Of a DNA stretch of 64,000 nucleotides, positions 1 to 7,943 are shown piece after piece. The DNA is taken from positions 1,984,001-2,048,000 of the forward strand of contig NZ_VFOW01000001.1 of NCBI RefSeq assembly GCF_006716355.1, read 5' to 3'. The translations under genes and the position numbers were made by a program. The notes beneath the pieces are model-generated. The model searched no databases. It saw nothing but the letters and a program-made list of their open reading frames with translations, and was not told where the DNA came from. The first letter of the stretch is position 1, and each line of letters opens with the position of its first letter. This stretch comes from Stackebrandtia endophytica (lineage in GTDB: Bacteria; Actinomycetota; Actinomycetes; Mycobacteriales; Micromonosporaceae).

Positions 1-366
1 CCCGTCCACCCTGGTCAGCATCTGCCGGATCACCTCGTGTTCCACCTGGTGATCGGAGTCGGTGCTGGTGACGATGCAGTGATACCCGGCCGGCGCCAAC
101 GCGTCCTGCAACCCCCGCGCGGCGGAGGTGTAGAACGGGTTGGTGATGTCGGGGACGACCAGTCCCACCGTGTTGGTGCGCCGGGCGCGCATGCTGCGAG
201 CCAGCTCGTTGGGTCGGTAGTCCAGCTCCTCGATCACGGCCATGACCTTGGCGCGGGTAGCCTCCGACACCGGCCGACGCGAACTGAGCACATGGGACAC
301 CGTGGTGACACTGACGCCCGCTTTGGCCGCCACGTCGGTGATTCCGACTCGGTCGCGACGTGCCAC
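1..366 (-). CDS. LacI-family transcriptional regulator, N-terminal part (cut by left edge)
   Basis: This is the first 122 codons of a LacI-type repressor; the rest lies off the left edge. The N-terminus carries a helix-turn-helix at residues 9-28 (ITDVAAKAGVSVTTVSHVLS) and the hinge-helix motif YRPNELARSM near residue 51, followed by the start of the sugar-binding domain (GLVVPDITNPF). GTG at 366 is chosen because AAAGGGG lies eight bases upstream; GTG at 375 or 372 is possible. The family represses sugar-uptake or catabolic genes and is released by a sugar ligand. The ligand cannot be inferred because the effector domain and target genes are outside the window. A LacI-type palindrome lies about 64 bp upstream, which suggests autoregulation. 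Confidence 0.93.
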   Translation of the reverse strand, partial: MARRDRVGITDVAAKAGVSVTTVSHVLSSRRPVSEATRAKVMAVIEELDYRPNELARSMRARRTNTVGLVVPDITNPFYTSAARGLQDALAPAGYHCIVTSTDSDHQVEHEVIRQMLTRVDG

Positions 367-429
367 AGCCACCACCCCTTTGAAGGTCTCGGAGGGATCA
401 CATCTTGTTGTGCGTCAACTTTACCGTCT

Positions 430-445
430 TGCAATACGATTTGCA
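430..445. promoter_or_regulatory. Probable LacI-family operator
   Basis: TGCAATACGATTTGCA is a 16-bp near-palindrome with TGCAA/TTGCA arms and a central CG, the standard layout of LacI-family operators. It lies upstream of the lacI-type gene start, so autoregulation is the simplest reading. Seen in sequence; function inferred. Confidence 0.6.
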
Positions 446-1245
446 TGACGCGGCGATCGCATAATCCCCCATTTGTGGAACATTTAAGACCGACACGCGC
501 GACCCCAGCATAAGGTTGCGCCTCCCACCAACCCGACAGCGACATGTCGCGCGGCTCACCAGATCGGCCAGTCCCGGAGCCGGACAGTCGCCATCGACCG
601 GCCGTCGTCTAGCTGACCATACCGCCGAGGCAGTGACCAGCAGTCACGCGGTGCCCTCACCGGGATCGAGCCACCTGCTCCCGTTCGGCTCTGCGCGTCA
701 CCACGAGCCCCTTGAGAGCCCAAGCGCACCGTCGGCTCAGGTTCCGTAGAACGGTGGACGATCGAAACTAGGGACATGCTCACCCCATGTTCAGCTGAGG
801 GGAGCCCACACGTAGATGTCCCGGCCGCCTAGCGCGCTTCATATGTCGTCGCGTCACCTTTGGCGGGGCACACCGGCACAGCGACGACCAATCGGTCTTG
901 ATTCACCGCACAGCCTGGAACCTCGCTCGGCCGTACGATGTCGCCTCGCCTGGCACCCGTATCCTCGCGCAATCGTTTCGTGCCACATGTCTAACGGCGG
1001 TCCCGTATCGGACGTGCCGTCCCCTTTGCCGTGATCGCGACTTTGCCGTGGAGTTGTGACGCCATTCGATGGACCGGTCGGCGAATGGTATCGCGCTATG
1101 ACAGGGGCAGCCTCCGAATCGCAGACCCAGCCAGAAGTCGATACACCGTCACTAACGTCGAAGTAACCGGGCCGATACGGGCTGCAGGCAGCCGCTGGTT
1201 ATCGGCTGGGCAAAAAGAAACAGATACGGCTCAGGGGAGATCACC
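446..1245. other. 800-bp stretch with no convincing gene
   Basis: Short open frames exist on both strands, but none has a ribosome-binding site plus protein-like composition. Just before the next gene there are small inverted repeats, such as GGCTGC-AG-GCAGCC near 1180-1193. The stretch presumably holds the divergent promoters of the lacI-type gene and of the small membrane protein gene at 1246. Confidence 0.5.
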
Positions 1246-1506
1246 ATGGTCAACAAGGATGACGTTCGAGAGGCCGCGCAGCGCACCGCCTGGAATCCAG
1301 TGGCGAAGCTGGCAGACATGGGTGTTCGTCCAGGCCACGCGTACACGGCCGCATTCATCTCCATCGGCTTGTCGGTTGCCTCATGGACGCTTTCGCGAAA
1401 AAGCAGCAGTCGTCCGCAGGCCGACCGGTGGGGCCTGTTCATCGGGCAGTGGGCACCAACGTTCCTCGCGCTGGGAATCGCACTGGAGAAGGAAAAGAGG
1501 TCCTAG
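1246..1506 (+). CDS. Small two-helix membrane protein, function unknown
   Basis: 86 residues. Start ATG is preceded by GGGGAGATCACC, a good ribosome-binding site. The sequence has two hydrophobic segments (about residues 32-48 and 63-80) and charged ends. Two bases separate its stop from the next ATG, so it is co-transcribed with the DUF378-like gene. No enzymatic motif is visible. Small paired membrane proteins of this kind occur in actinobacteria, but I cannot assign a role. Confidence 0.7.
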   Translation: MVNKDDVREAAQRTAWNPVAKLADMGVRPGHAYTAAFISIGLSVASWTLSRKSSSRPQADRWGLFIGQWAPTFLALGIALEKEKRS

Positions 1507-1508
1507 CC

Positions 1509-1739
1509 ATGCGTGTGATATTGGGTATTGCTACCGCTCTGGTCATCATCGGTGGCCTCAACTGGGGTTTGGTCGGTGCATTCGACTTCAACCTCGTCGA
1601 TACGATTTTCGGCGCCGGCTCGGTGCTTTCTCGTATCATCTACATCCTCGTTGGAGTCTCCGCAATCGTGGCCCTCGGCAACTTCGCCGCGATGCGCGGC
1701 AAACCGGCTCAGCGTAGCCACACTCCGACACACCGTTAA
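1509..1739 (+). CDS. DUF378 family small membrane protein
   Basis: 76 residues. The family signature is clear: GGLNWGLVGAFDFNLVDTIFG followed by a second hydrophobic helix (SRIIYILVGVSAIVAL). DUF378 proteins are short two-helix membrane proteins of unknown function found across bacteria. The gene starts two bases after the stop of the preceding small membrane protein, so the two form an operon. The basic tail (KPAQRSHTPTHR) probably faces the cytoplasm. Confidence 0.85.
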   Translation: MRVILGIATALVIIGGLNWGLVGAFDFNLVDTIFGAGSVLSRIIYILVGVSAIVALGNFAAMRGKPAQRSHTPTHR

Positions 1740-2071
1740 CCGTGATCGCGTCTGGCGTGGCACCAATGGAGGCGACGCCGGACGCATGCGGTTGCCACGA
1801 GCCGCCAGAACCAGCATCCATCGTGCGGAGGTCGCCGAACCGAGGCGCCTCGCACCGGTCGGTTTGGCCGCCTACCTCGATTCGCATCACAACTCGCGGT
1901 GTCTCGACATCAGCAGACGACCGCCTTGTTCCAGCCTCGAAAAGCACTGTGCCCGTTCGGATTCCGTTATCACCCGTTCGTGCGATCCTCGACACTGGGA
2001 CCCGCTCTATCACGTGTCATACCTGTCCGTCTCCCCTTAAAACGGCGGCGGATACGGTTAATCACTCGGGT
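1740..2071. other. Intergenic, nothing recognised
   Basis: 332 bp between the DUF378 gene and the drmD remnant. I see no supported gene, RNA or clear terminator here. Confidence 0.5.
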
Positions 2072-2311
2072 GTGAACAAGGAGCGGGTGTTGGTGGGACC
2101 ACAGATCGGGAATCTGGTCGAGGTGCGCGGCCGTCGCTGGATCGTCGGCGATGTCATCCCCGGCGGCACCACGCTGGTCGAGTTGACCTCGGTGGAGGAC
2201 GGCCGCTTCGACGAGAAGTTGACGGTCGCCTGGCAGGTCGAAACCGACGCGCGGGTGCCCAGGGCGATACCCGCGAGGTTGGTCTGGATCAGCTGGTGGC
2301 GGATGGGGTAA
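2072..2311 (+). pseudogene. drmD: N-terminal remnant of DISARM SNF2-like helicase DrmD
   Basis: 79 codons from GTG to a TAA. The translation matches my recollection of the start of the class 1 DISARM helicase DrmD: LVEVRGRRWIVGDV, then LVELTSVEDGRFDEKL and VAWQVETDARV. Intact DrmD proteins are about ten times longer and carry SNF2 helicase motifs; none of these follows. Homology stops near residue 62, and the last 17 residues look like junction sequence. The next recognisable DNA is the middle of a DrmMI-like methyltransferase, so an internal deletion fused the two. Assignment is from remembered family sequence, not from a search. Confidence 0.6.
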
Positions 2312-2336
2312 CGATCCGACAGGCGATCAAGAGTGA

Positions 2337-3496
2337 AGCCTGGCCATCGAAGTCGGCACATTGCAATTCTGTGCAGTGTGGACGTCGGGTACTGGACTCC
2401 GAGAGGCAGCAACACGTTCTCTCGATGGCAACTCAGTCAGGGGCATCTCATCAAGTCTCGACTCGGTATCGCGGGTATCCGGCCAGCCCCAATGGCGGGA
2501 AATACCGAGATTGCATTCCAAGGTGCCACCGTTCTCGGGTTGGGATTCACGATGGAGTTCGAGCGAGCCGAGGAACTGAGGTCAAGCGACCCTCGAAATA
2601 GTGAAGTGCTCTTCCCATACCTCAATGGACAGGACTTGAATAACCGGCCCGACTCTTCAGCAAGTCGCTGGGTGATCAACTTTCATGACTGGTCTGAGGA
2701 CAAAGCAGTGACATACTCTGCCCCCTATGCACAGGTTCACAGACTCGTCAAGCCTGAGCGAGACAACAACAATCGCAAGGTCTACCGGGACAACTGGTGG
2801 CAGTACGCAGAGAAGCGCCCGGCCATGATCCGCAAACTTTCTGATCTACGCCAAGCGATTGTCATCACTCGTGTCAGCAAGAGCGTCATGCCAGTCATGG
2901 TGCCGACCAGGCAAGTCTTCAGTGAAGCAACCGTCGTGTTCGCCTCAGATGACTTCAGCATGCTGGCCTTGCTTTCCGGCGCAACGCACTACTAGTGGGC
3001 GATTCAACGTGCCTCAACCATGAAGGGCGACCTTCGCTACACCCCCACGGACGTCTTCGAGACCTTCGCTCGTCCCGAACTCACCGATGAGCTTCGCACC
3101 CTGGGCGAGCGGCTACACACCTTCCGGTCGGAGTTCATGATCCGGCAGGACCTCGGTCTGACCAAGACGTACAACCTGGCGCATGATCCGGATTGCTCCG
3201 ATAAGGACATTGCGGAGTTGCGGAAGATTCATGTCGACATCGACCGGGCGGTTGCCGATGCCTACGGCTGGCATGACTTGGAGTTGGATCACGATTTCCA
3301 CGACACCCGCCAGGGCATCCGGTACACGGTCGGTCCCGTTGTCCGCCAAGAGATCTTGGACCGCTTGTTGGAGCTAAACCACACCCGCTACGAAGCCGAG
3401 GTAGCCCAGGGCCTCCACGGCAAGACCAAAAACCCCAAGCCAGCCCCCAAACACAGCACCACCCCCGACGCAAGCACCCAGCCGGGGTTGTTCTGA
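2337..3496 (+). pseudogene. drmMI: Broken DISARM-type DNA methyltransferase (DrmMI-like), C-terminal half
   Basis: A degraded gene in three pieces. Piece 1 (2337 to about 2490) reads in one frame as LAIEVGTLQFCAVWTSGTG...SSSLDSVSRVSGQPQ. Near 2490 the frame changes, and piece 2 continues as AGNTEIAFQGATVLGLGF...PYLNGQDLNN, SRWVINFHDW, YRDNWWQYAEKRP and VSKSVMPVMVPT. An in-frame amber TAG at 2993-2995 interrupts it after ATHY. Piece 3 resumes in the same frame: WAIQRASTMKGDL, RYTPTDVFETF, and ends near LLELNHTRYEAEV. These are hallmarks of the target-recognition and C-terminal region of large type IIG/DrmMI adenine methyltransferases. The catalytic N-terminal half (NPPY motif) is absent. It cannot make an active enzyme. 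Confidence 0.75.
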
Positions 3497-3616
3497 TCGA
3501 CTATCCATATAGGTGATGCGGTGGCGTCGTCCGAACAGCGAGACGACACCATCGCCCACCCGCTCGCCAGCCGATAGACTGACGCGGTGCCCTTCTTTTC
3601 TCTGTTGAGGCACTTG

Positions 3617-3672
3617 CCGGCGAGGCTTTCGCTATCACCCTCGGGTGTGCCTCGCCGGTTCCGTTCTTTTTT
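3617..3672 (+). terminator. Rho-independent terminator
   Basis: A perfect 10-bp stem CCGGCGAGGC (3617-3626) pairs with GCCTCGCCGG (3649-3658), followed by TTCCGTTCTTTTTT. The U-rich tail after the stem on the plus strand makes it a strong intrinsic terminator for the DISARM remnant transcript. Confidence 0.8.
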
Positions 3673-3746
3673 ACTGCGTAGCAAACTCGTCCAGTACTCA
3701 CCTTCTAGAACTGCCCCCGACATCGACCGTGACGCACAGAGATCGT

Positions 3747-3759
3747 TAAGTGACACTTA
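3747..3759. promoter_or_regulatory. Palindrome just upstream of the DnaB-like gene
   Basis: TAAGTG-A-CACTTA is a perfect 13-bp palindrome ending 10 bp before the GTG start at 3770. Its position would block a promoter or ribosome, so an operator is plausible. No regulator gene lies next to it. Confidence 0.4.
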
Positions 3760-3769
3760 GAATCAGGCC

Positions 3770-5107
3770 GTGGACAAATCAACCAAGATTCCCGGCCAAC
3801 GCTCTCTTGCTCCCGCGCTCCAGGACCCCCAGTCTGAACGCGACGTCCTGCGAGCAATGCTCGGTCATCTGAACCGGGAAGTCGCGAGGACTGCGCTTGC
3901 GGCCAGCGACTTCAGCGACGACTTGCACCTGATTCTCTTCGACTTTCTAGCAAACCTCGACACAACCAAGAAGTGGTTGACTCCGCAAGACGTCATCGCT
4001 GCCCTCGACAAAGCAGATCTTCTTGACACTTGCGGCGGCAATGAGGAAGTCAGCGACATCATGGACGGGAAACCGTCCCAATCCCTCAATGCGGCAATGG
4101 TCTCCGTACACCGCACGGCACTTCGTCGGCGACTTGACCATGTCGGCACCGTCATTGCTGACGGTCTAACAGACGACGACACGGACCTCGAACAAATCAT
4201 CGATACTGCGGCCGCAGCGTTGACCGACGCTCTGGATCCGACTGCTCAAGCCTCAGGCCCCACCGTGATCGGTGCATTGCTCCAGGAAACACTCGATGAG
4301 ATCGAAGCAGTCGGCGAAGTGAATGTGAATGCGATGACCGGACTGCCAACGGGAATCGCAGACCTCGACCGGCTCCTAAACGGGCTGCATCCCGGACAAC
4401 TAATCATCATCGGTGGACGCCCAGGGGTGGGGAAGACAACGTTCGCGATCGACATTCTTCGTCACGTTGCGTTGCATCACCAGCAGCCTGCGGCATTGTT
4501 CACCCGGGAGCTATCAAAGACTCAAGTCACCACGCGAGTCCTTTCAGCTGAGACGCGCGTGCCTCTCCACGTCCTCCGTTCTGGAGGTCTGTCCGATGAC
4601 GACTGGACCCGTCTTGCACGAAGGATGGAAAACATTGCGGAAGCGCCCCTGTTCATCGAAACGGACATAAACAACATCGATGAAGTTCGCGCGAAGGCTC
4701 GTGGTCTGATAGCACAGCATGGCTTGCGTCTCATCGTCGTCGATTGTGTCCAGCTCTTCATCGAAGGGCGTTGGGATCGATACCGTGAGACAGCCGGATT
4801 GAGCCGTGTTCTGAAGTCCCTCGCGATGGATCTCAAGGTACCCATCATCGCCGTCAGTCAGCTGAACCGGAACCCCGAATCACGCACCGACAAACGGCCT
4901 AACCTGTGGGACCTGCGCGACACCGGAACACTCGAAGAAGATGCTGATGTTGTTGTCTTCGTTCACCGTGACGACTACTACGACAAGGAATCCCCTCGCG
5001 CCGGCGAGGCAGATCTCATCGTCGCGAAACACCGTAATGGAGCAACCGACACGATCACCGTTGCCGCCCAGCTCCACCTCAGCCGCCTCGTTGACATAGC
5101 TCTGTAA
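3770..5107 (+). CDS. DnaB-like replicative DNA helicase (second, accessory type)
   Basis: 445 residues, about the length of bacterial DnaB without an intein. The N-terminal helical DnaB domain (residues about 20-140) is recognisable though divergent. The RecA-like ATPase has Walker A GGRPGVGKTT (about 214-223), Walker B LIVVDCVQLF (about 321-330; most DnaB proteins have DYLQL), the H3 motif VPIIAVSQLNR, and DLRDTGTLEEDADVV near the end. DnaB hexamers unwind DNA at the fork. The variant motifs and the surroundings (phage-defence debris, no replication partners) suggest an accessory or mobile-element helicase and not the chromosomal one. It appears intact, starts at GTG and stands alone. Confidence 0.85.
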   Translation: MDKSTKIPGQRSLAPALQDPQSERDVLRAMLGHLNREVARTALAASDFSDDLHLILFDFLANLDTTKKWLTPQDVIAALDKADLLDTCGGNEEVSDIMDGKPSQSLNAAMVSVHRTALRRRLDHVGTVIADGLTDDDTDLEQIIDTAAAALTDALDPTAQASGPTVIGALLQETLDEIEAVGEVNVNAMTGLPTGIADLDRLLNGLHPGQLIIIGGRPGVGKTTFAIDILRHVALHHQQPAALFTRELSKTQVTTRVLSAETRVPLHVLRSGGLSDDDWTRLARRMENIAEAPLFIETDINNIDEVRAKARGLIAQHGLRLIVVDCVQLFIEGRWDRYRETAGLSRVLKSLAMDLKVPIIAVSQLNRNPESRTDKRPNLWDLRDTGTLEEDADVVVFVHRDDYYDKESPRAGEADLIVAKHRNGATDTITVAAQLHLSRLVDIAL

Positions 5108-5171
5108 CCAGATTTGTCGTTGATCGCGTGCGGTAAGTTCTTAAGACTCGCGTCACGGGAAGGGTTCTGAC

Positions 5172-5204
5172 GTGTCTATTGAGGATTTACCGTATGTCTA
5201 TTGA
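5172..5204 (+). repeat. Tandem duplication of a translation start
   Basis: TGTCTATTGAGGATTT occurs twice, 22 bp apart, at 5173 and 5195. The first copy starts with GTG (5172) behind an AAGGG ribosome-binding site and reads 10 codons to a TGA at 5202-5204. The second copy is the true ATG start (5194) of the next gene, and the GAGG inside copy 1 can serve as its ribosome-binding site. The 10-codon frame overlaps the real start and may be translated as a leader. Confidence 0.7.
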
Positions 5205-5448
5205 GGATTTGTCATCGTCGATTTCGGGGAATGTGGAGGCGGCGGAGCAGTTGGCGGCGGGTATCAACGCGTCGCGGGAGCAGGCTAATCAGTTGCATGG
5301 GCAGTTGATGTCGTTGGCGGCGGAGTCGGTGGCGGCGCAGTTGAATGTGTGTGCCGAGGAGTTGCAGAAGGCGATTGGTCAGGTTCAGGGGTTGAAGGTC
5401 CAGTTGGAGCAGGCCCGGACGCAGGCCGAGGCCGCCAAGACCGCCTGA
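5194..5448 (+). CDS. Small coiled-coil protein upstream of a DUF6244-like gene
   Basis: 84 residues, almost entirely helical and rich in Ala, Gln and Glu; residues 20-80 have heptad-like spacing typical of a coiled coil. There is no signal peptide or Trp-x-Gly motif. It lies 30 bp before a DUF6244-like gene and shares its style (SIEDL-, SIRDL- openings), so the two probably form a helical complex. ATG at 5194 is taken because the only upstream alternative in frame lacks a good ribosome-binding site. Role unknown. Confidence 0.7.
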   Translation: MSIEDLSSSISGNVEAAEQLAAGINASREQANQLHGQLMSLAAESVAAQLNVCAEELQKAIGQVQGLKVQLEQARTQAEAAKTA

Positions 5449-5478
5449 GCGAGGCGACAGCGCGGTTGAGATACGTAG

Positions 5479-6162
5479 ATGAGTGACTCCATTAGAGACC
5501 TCGCGAGTGTGATCGCGGGTTTGAAGGATCAGGCGGGTCGGTTGCGTGCGGCGGTGTCCGCGAGCGGGCACTCTGCTGATGAACTCGTGGAACGGTTTCG
5601 GGCGGTGGGCGTCGAGGGTGGTCCGGTCGCTCGGTTGTCGGGGTGTTCGGCCGGGCATGAGCGGGCGGTGTCTCAGTTGGAGGCGATCGAGGCCCGGTTG
5701 GAGCGGGCTCGGTTCATCGCGATGTCGGCCATCAGCGGATTGCACGGTTCGGGCACGGTGGCCAAGTCGGGCGACCAAGCCGACGACCCCACCAGCTGGA
5801 ACAAGCCCAAAGGCGGGAATGAGCTGGTAGAAGACAAGCCGACACCACGTCGTAGGGGCAGCCGAATCGGCGATGCGTTGCGAGAGGCCACACGCAATGC
5901 CGATGAACTCCACTCTGCCGCGAAACAGAACGTGGGGCAGGCGTTCGATGTTGCCAACTCCTACACCAAACTGCCTGATCCGCCGTCCCAGACTGTCACT
6001 TCAACCCAAGCGCGTCCACCGCAACCACCTGCCTACGTTGACACCAGTTCAGCGAAGGCTAGCGATATCGCTGGTGGGATTACCCTGACAGCGGTAGCGC
6101 TGTTGACCGGAGCGCATCATCTTGTGAAGATGCTGCGAAACAGGAAGAGGCAAGACGATTAG
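5479..6162 (+). CDS. DUF6244-like helical protein with C-terminal membrane segment
   Basis: 227 residues. The N-terminal third (SIRDLASVIAGLKDQAGRLRAAV) is a helical bundle resembling DUF6244 proteins of Micromonosporaceae. A basic Pro-rich linker follows (about 110-190), then a hydrophobic segment ASDIAGGITLTAVALLTG near residues 196-213 and a short basic tail. This layout suggests a C-terminally anchored membrane protein with a cytoplasmic coiled coil. It is the middle gene of three (5194-6589). Function is not known for the family. The family name is from recognition only. Confidence 0.6.
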   Translation: MSDSIRDLASVIAGLKDQAGRLRAAVSASGHSADELVERFRAVGVEGGPVARLSGCSAGHERAVSQLEAIEARLERARFIAMSAISGLHGSGTVAKSGDQADDPTSWNKPKGGNELVEDKPTPRRRGSRIGDALREATRNADELHSAAKQNVGQAFDVANSYTKLPDPPSQTVTSTQARPPQPPAYVDTSSAKASDIAGGITLTAVALLTGAHHLVKMLRNRKRQDD

Positions 6163-6166
6163 CACC

Positions 6167-6589
6167 TTGGACCTATACAAGGAAGCCCTTCGTGCGATGT
6201 TGAAGGGGGAAGCCGACAAGGCAGCAGAACTCGCCCGATCCATCGAGGATGCTCCCTGGACGGAATCGGGCGCGTTGTTGACGGCGGTGTGTGGCATTCT
6301 CGCCGAGGAACGTTTCGAGGCAGATGAGAGTCCCGCGGCGATCAGGGTCTTCGTCGATGAGATGTTGCAAAACTATGCTGACGCCGATCCCCCGCTGAAG
6401 CCGCTGATGTGTGAAGTCGCTGCACGGGTCGCGCTTGGCGAGCTTCAGCTCCTTAAGGGTCTCGATCTGAACGATCTTGCGATCCATCAAATGGCGTTTA
6501 TGAACAAGATCGTCCAGGACGCTGAGCTCTCGCCGGGCGAGATCGATGAACTCCTCGACGACGCCATGACCCTGGTTGAGGAGCTCTAA
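6167..6589 (+). CDS. Acidic all-helical protein, function unknown
   Basis: 140 residues, strongly acidic, predicted all-helical, no Cys beyond two scattered ones and no catalytic motif. The frame opens with TTG at 6167, four bases after the preceding stop, so it is likely translationally linked to the DUF6244-like gene; ATG at 6194 is an alternative. Similar small acidic proteins follow coiled-coil genes in related actinobacteria (from memory). It may be a chaperone or partner for the two upstream proteins, but nothing in the sequence proves this. Confidence 0.6.
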   Translation: MDLYKEALRAMLKGEADKAAELARSIEDAPWTESGALLTAVCGILAEERFEADESPAAIRVFVDEMLQNYADADPPLKPLMCEVAARVALGELQLLKGLDLNDLAIHQMAFMNKIVQDAELSPGEIDELLDDAMTLVEEL

Positions 6590-6603
6590 CTCGAACGCCT
6601 AGG

Positions 6604-6861
6604 TCATTCACCCTTGAGGACAGTCAACAGGCCTGACCACTCAGCGCTGCTGACGCTCAGGACTCCGCTGGCGTGATGCTTGGTATCACGGATAGCGACG
6701 CCGTGACAGTTGCAGGTGCCGGCCTCGACGCATTGACCGGCGTTACTGGCACTGAGAGAGCTCTTGCGCCAGGCACCGACTTCGATGCAGTTGGCTCCGT
6801 TGCTTCCGCTGCCGCTTCTACTTGATGTGCGCCAGGAGATCACATGGACGGGGGTGCTCAC
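6604..6861 (-). CDS. DUF397 domain protein (tandem motif)
   Basis: 85 residues with two DUF397-type openings: WRTSSRSGSGSNGANCIEVG and WRKSSLSASNAGQCVEAG, ending in the typical region (VAIRDTKHHASGVLSVSSAEWSGLL). DUF397 proteins are small actinobacterial partners of XRE/DUF5753 regulators, and some pairs act in developmental or antibiotic control. The start ATG overlaps the stop of the upstream XRE gene (6858-6861), so the two are translationally coupled. The first copy is only the short opening motif, so the duplication is partial. Confidence 0.9.
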   Translation of the reverse strand: MSTPVHVISWRTSSRSGSGSNGANCIEVGAWRKSSLSASNAGQCVEAGTCNCHGVAIRDTKHHASGVLSVSSAEWSGLLTVLKGE

Positions 6862-7679
6862 ATCTTGTCCTTTGCTGCTTTGATCAACATTTGTGATCGT
6901 TCGGGGGCAAGGCTGTGTTCCTTGAGCCGATCGTACTCTCGATTGAGGTCATCGAGTGTTTCTCCTTCAACACACAAGTCGCCGGCCGGCGTCGAAACAT
7001 ATCCAACCTGAGGGTAGGGCTCAGTCAGCGTAAACACTTCAAAGGAGCTGGTAACGCCAGCACAGACCGTTGACGGCATGACCCAGATGTCCACGTTGGG
7101 ACGTTGACCTATCTCAAGCAGGAAGCCCAATTGATCGCCCATGACGTCAGGCCTGCCTATCGAGCGGTACAGCAGTTGCTCGTCAATGATGCTCGTAAAT
7201 TTGACCGGGCGGTAGCGGCTGAGGATGATCTGTCGCTGCATACGCATGTCTACCCATCGTCTAATCTCGGCATCTGAGGCACTCGTTGCTCCATTCCGCA
7301 TCAGAGCTTCGGCATAGGTAGGCAACTGCAACAGTCCCGGCAGCACCATCGTTTCGTAACTCTGGATTGATGTGGCTATCGATTCGAGCCAAGCTCGGTC
7401 CATAAGGGTCGATGCGACGTCTCGACGGTATCCGTCCCACCAGCCTCCATGGGCAGCGTCGCGGCGGATGATTGTCAAGTCTGAGATTCGATGAGAGTCG
7501 GTTACTCCGCACACTTCGATGATCCCGCTGAGTATCGCCTCGGGTACCGATACGTCACCGCTTTCCATTCGACTGATCGTCGATGCGTCCTTGCCTACGT
7601 GATAGCCGACTTGCCGTGTAGTGAGCTTGGCTTCTTCCCGGATCTTCTTGAGGGCTTGACCCAGCCAAACGGCACGCAT
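6858..7679 (-). CDS. XRE-family regulator with DUF5753 domain
   Basis: 273 residues. An N-terminal helix-turn-helix (LGQALKKIREEAKLTTRQVGY, then KDASTISRMESGDVSVPEAIL) is followed by a DUF5753 ligand- or partner-binding domain (LESIATSIQSYETMVLPGLLQ, YAEALMR, ERSQMLIKAAKDKM). The family couples with DUF397 proteins, as here by an ATGA overlap. Start ATG at 7679 is preferred; a TTG five codons upstream is possible. The gene probably controls itself and perhaps the divergent cluster beyond 7.7 kb. Confidence 0.92.
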   Translation of the reverse strand: MRAVWLGQALKKIREEAKLTTRQVGYHVGKDASTISRMESGDVSVPEAILSGIIEVCGVTDSHRISDLTIIRRDAAHGGWWDGYRRDVASTLMDRAWLESIATSIQSYETMVLPGLLQLPTYAEALMRNGATSASDAEIRRWVDMRMQRQIILSRYRPVKFTSIIDEQLLYRSIGRPDVMGDQLGFLLEIGQRPNVDIWVMPSTVCAGVTSSFEVFTLTEPYPQVGYVSTPAGDLCVEGETLDDLNREYDRLKEHSLAPERSQMLIKAAKDKM

Positions 7680-7877
7680 TTTCTTGTGTTGCAACAGGTA
7701 TCACTGAGTCCTCTCTGCTTCAGACAACTGCAATCGCATGTCCTTTGCTGAACATGCCCATGCAGTGTTGCATGCATCAACGCAGCCATGTTATAACAGT
7801 GTGCAAGAGGTTAACTACCGTCACTTGCGGTAAAGGTGATCTCGTTGGGGCGCCCGCCGCCCTGATGTTGCAAGAAC

Positions 7878-7921
7878 GACCGGGGCGAGTCTCAAGTTTG
7901 GCGACTTCTCTCGCCCCGGTC
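7878..7921. other. Long perfect hairpin in an intergenic region
   Basis: GACCGGGGCGAG (7878-7889) pairs perfectly with CTCGCCCCGGTC (7910-7921) across a 20-nt loop. No T-run follows on either strand, so it is not a typical terminator. Nine bases downstream lies a GGAGG, and then a short open frame. It could be an RNA regulatory structure or a protein-binding site. Confidence 0.5.
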
Positions 7922-7943
7922 CTGATGATCGGAGGTAACCCCG

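Noticed and set aside
816-1034. 72-codon open frame in the first intergenic region
   Set aside because: Composition not protein-like and no ribosome-binding site; treated as noise.
7878-7921. Rho-independent terminator
   Set aside because: A perfect hairpin but no U-tract on either strand and no gene ending just before it.
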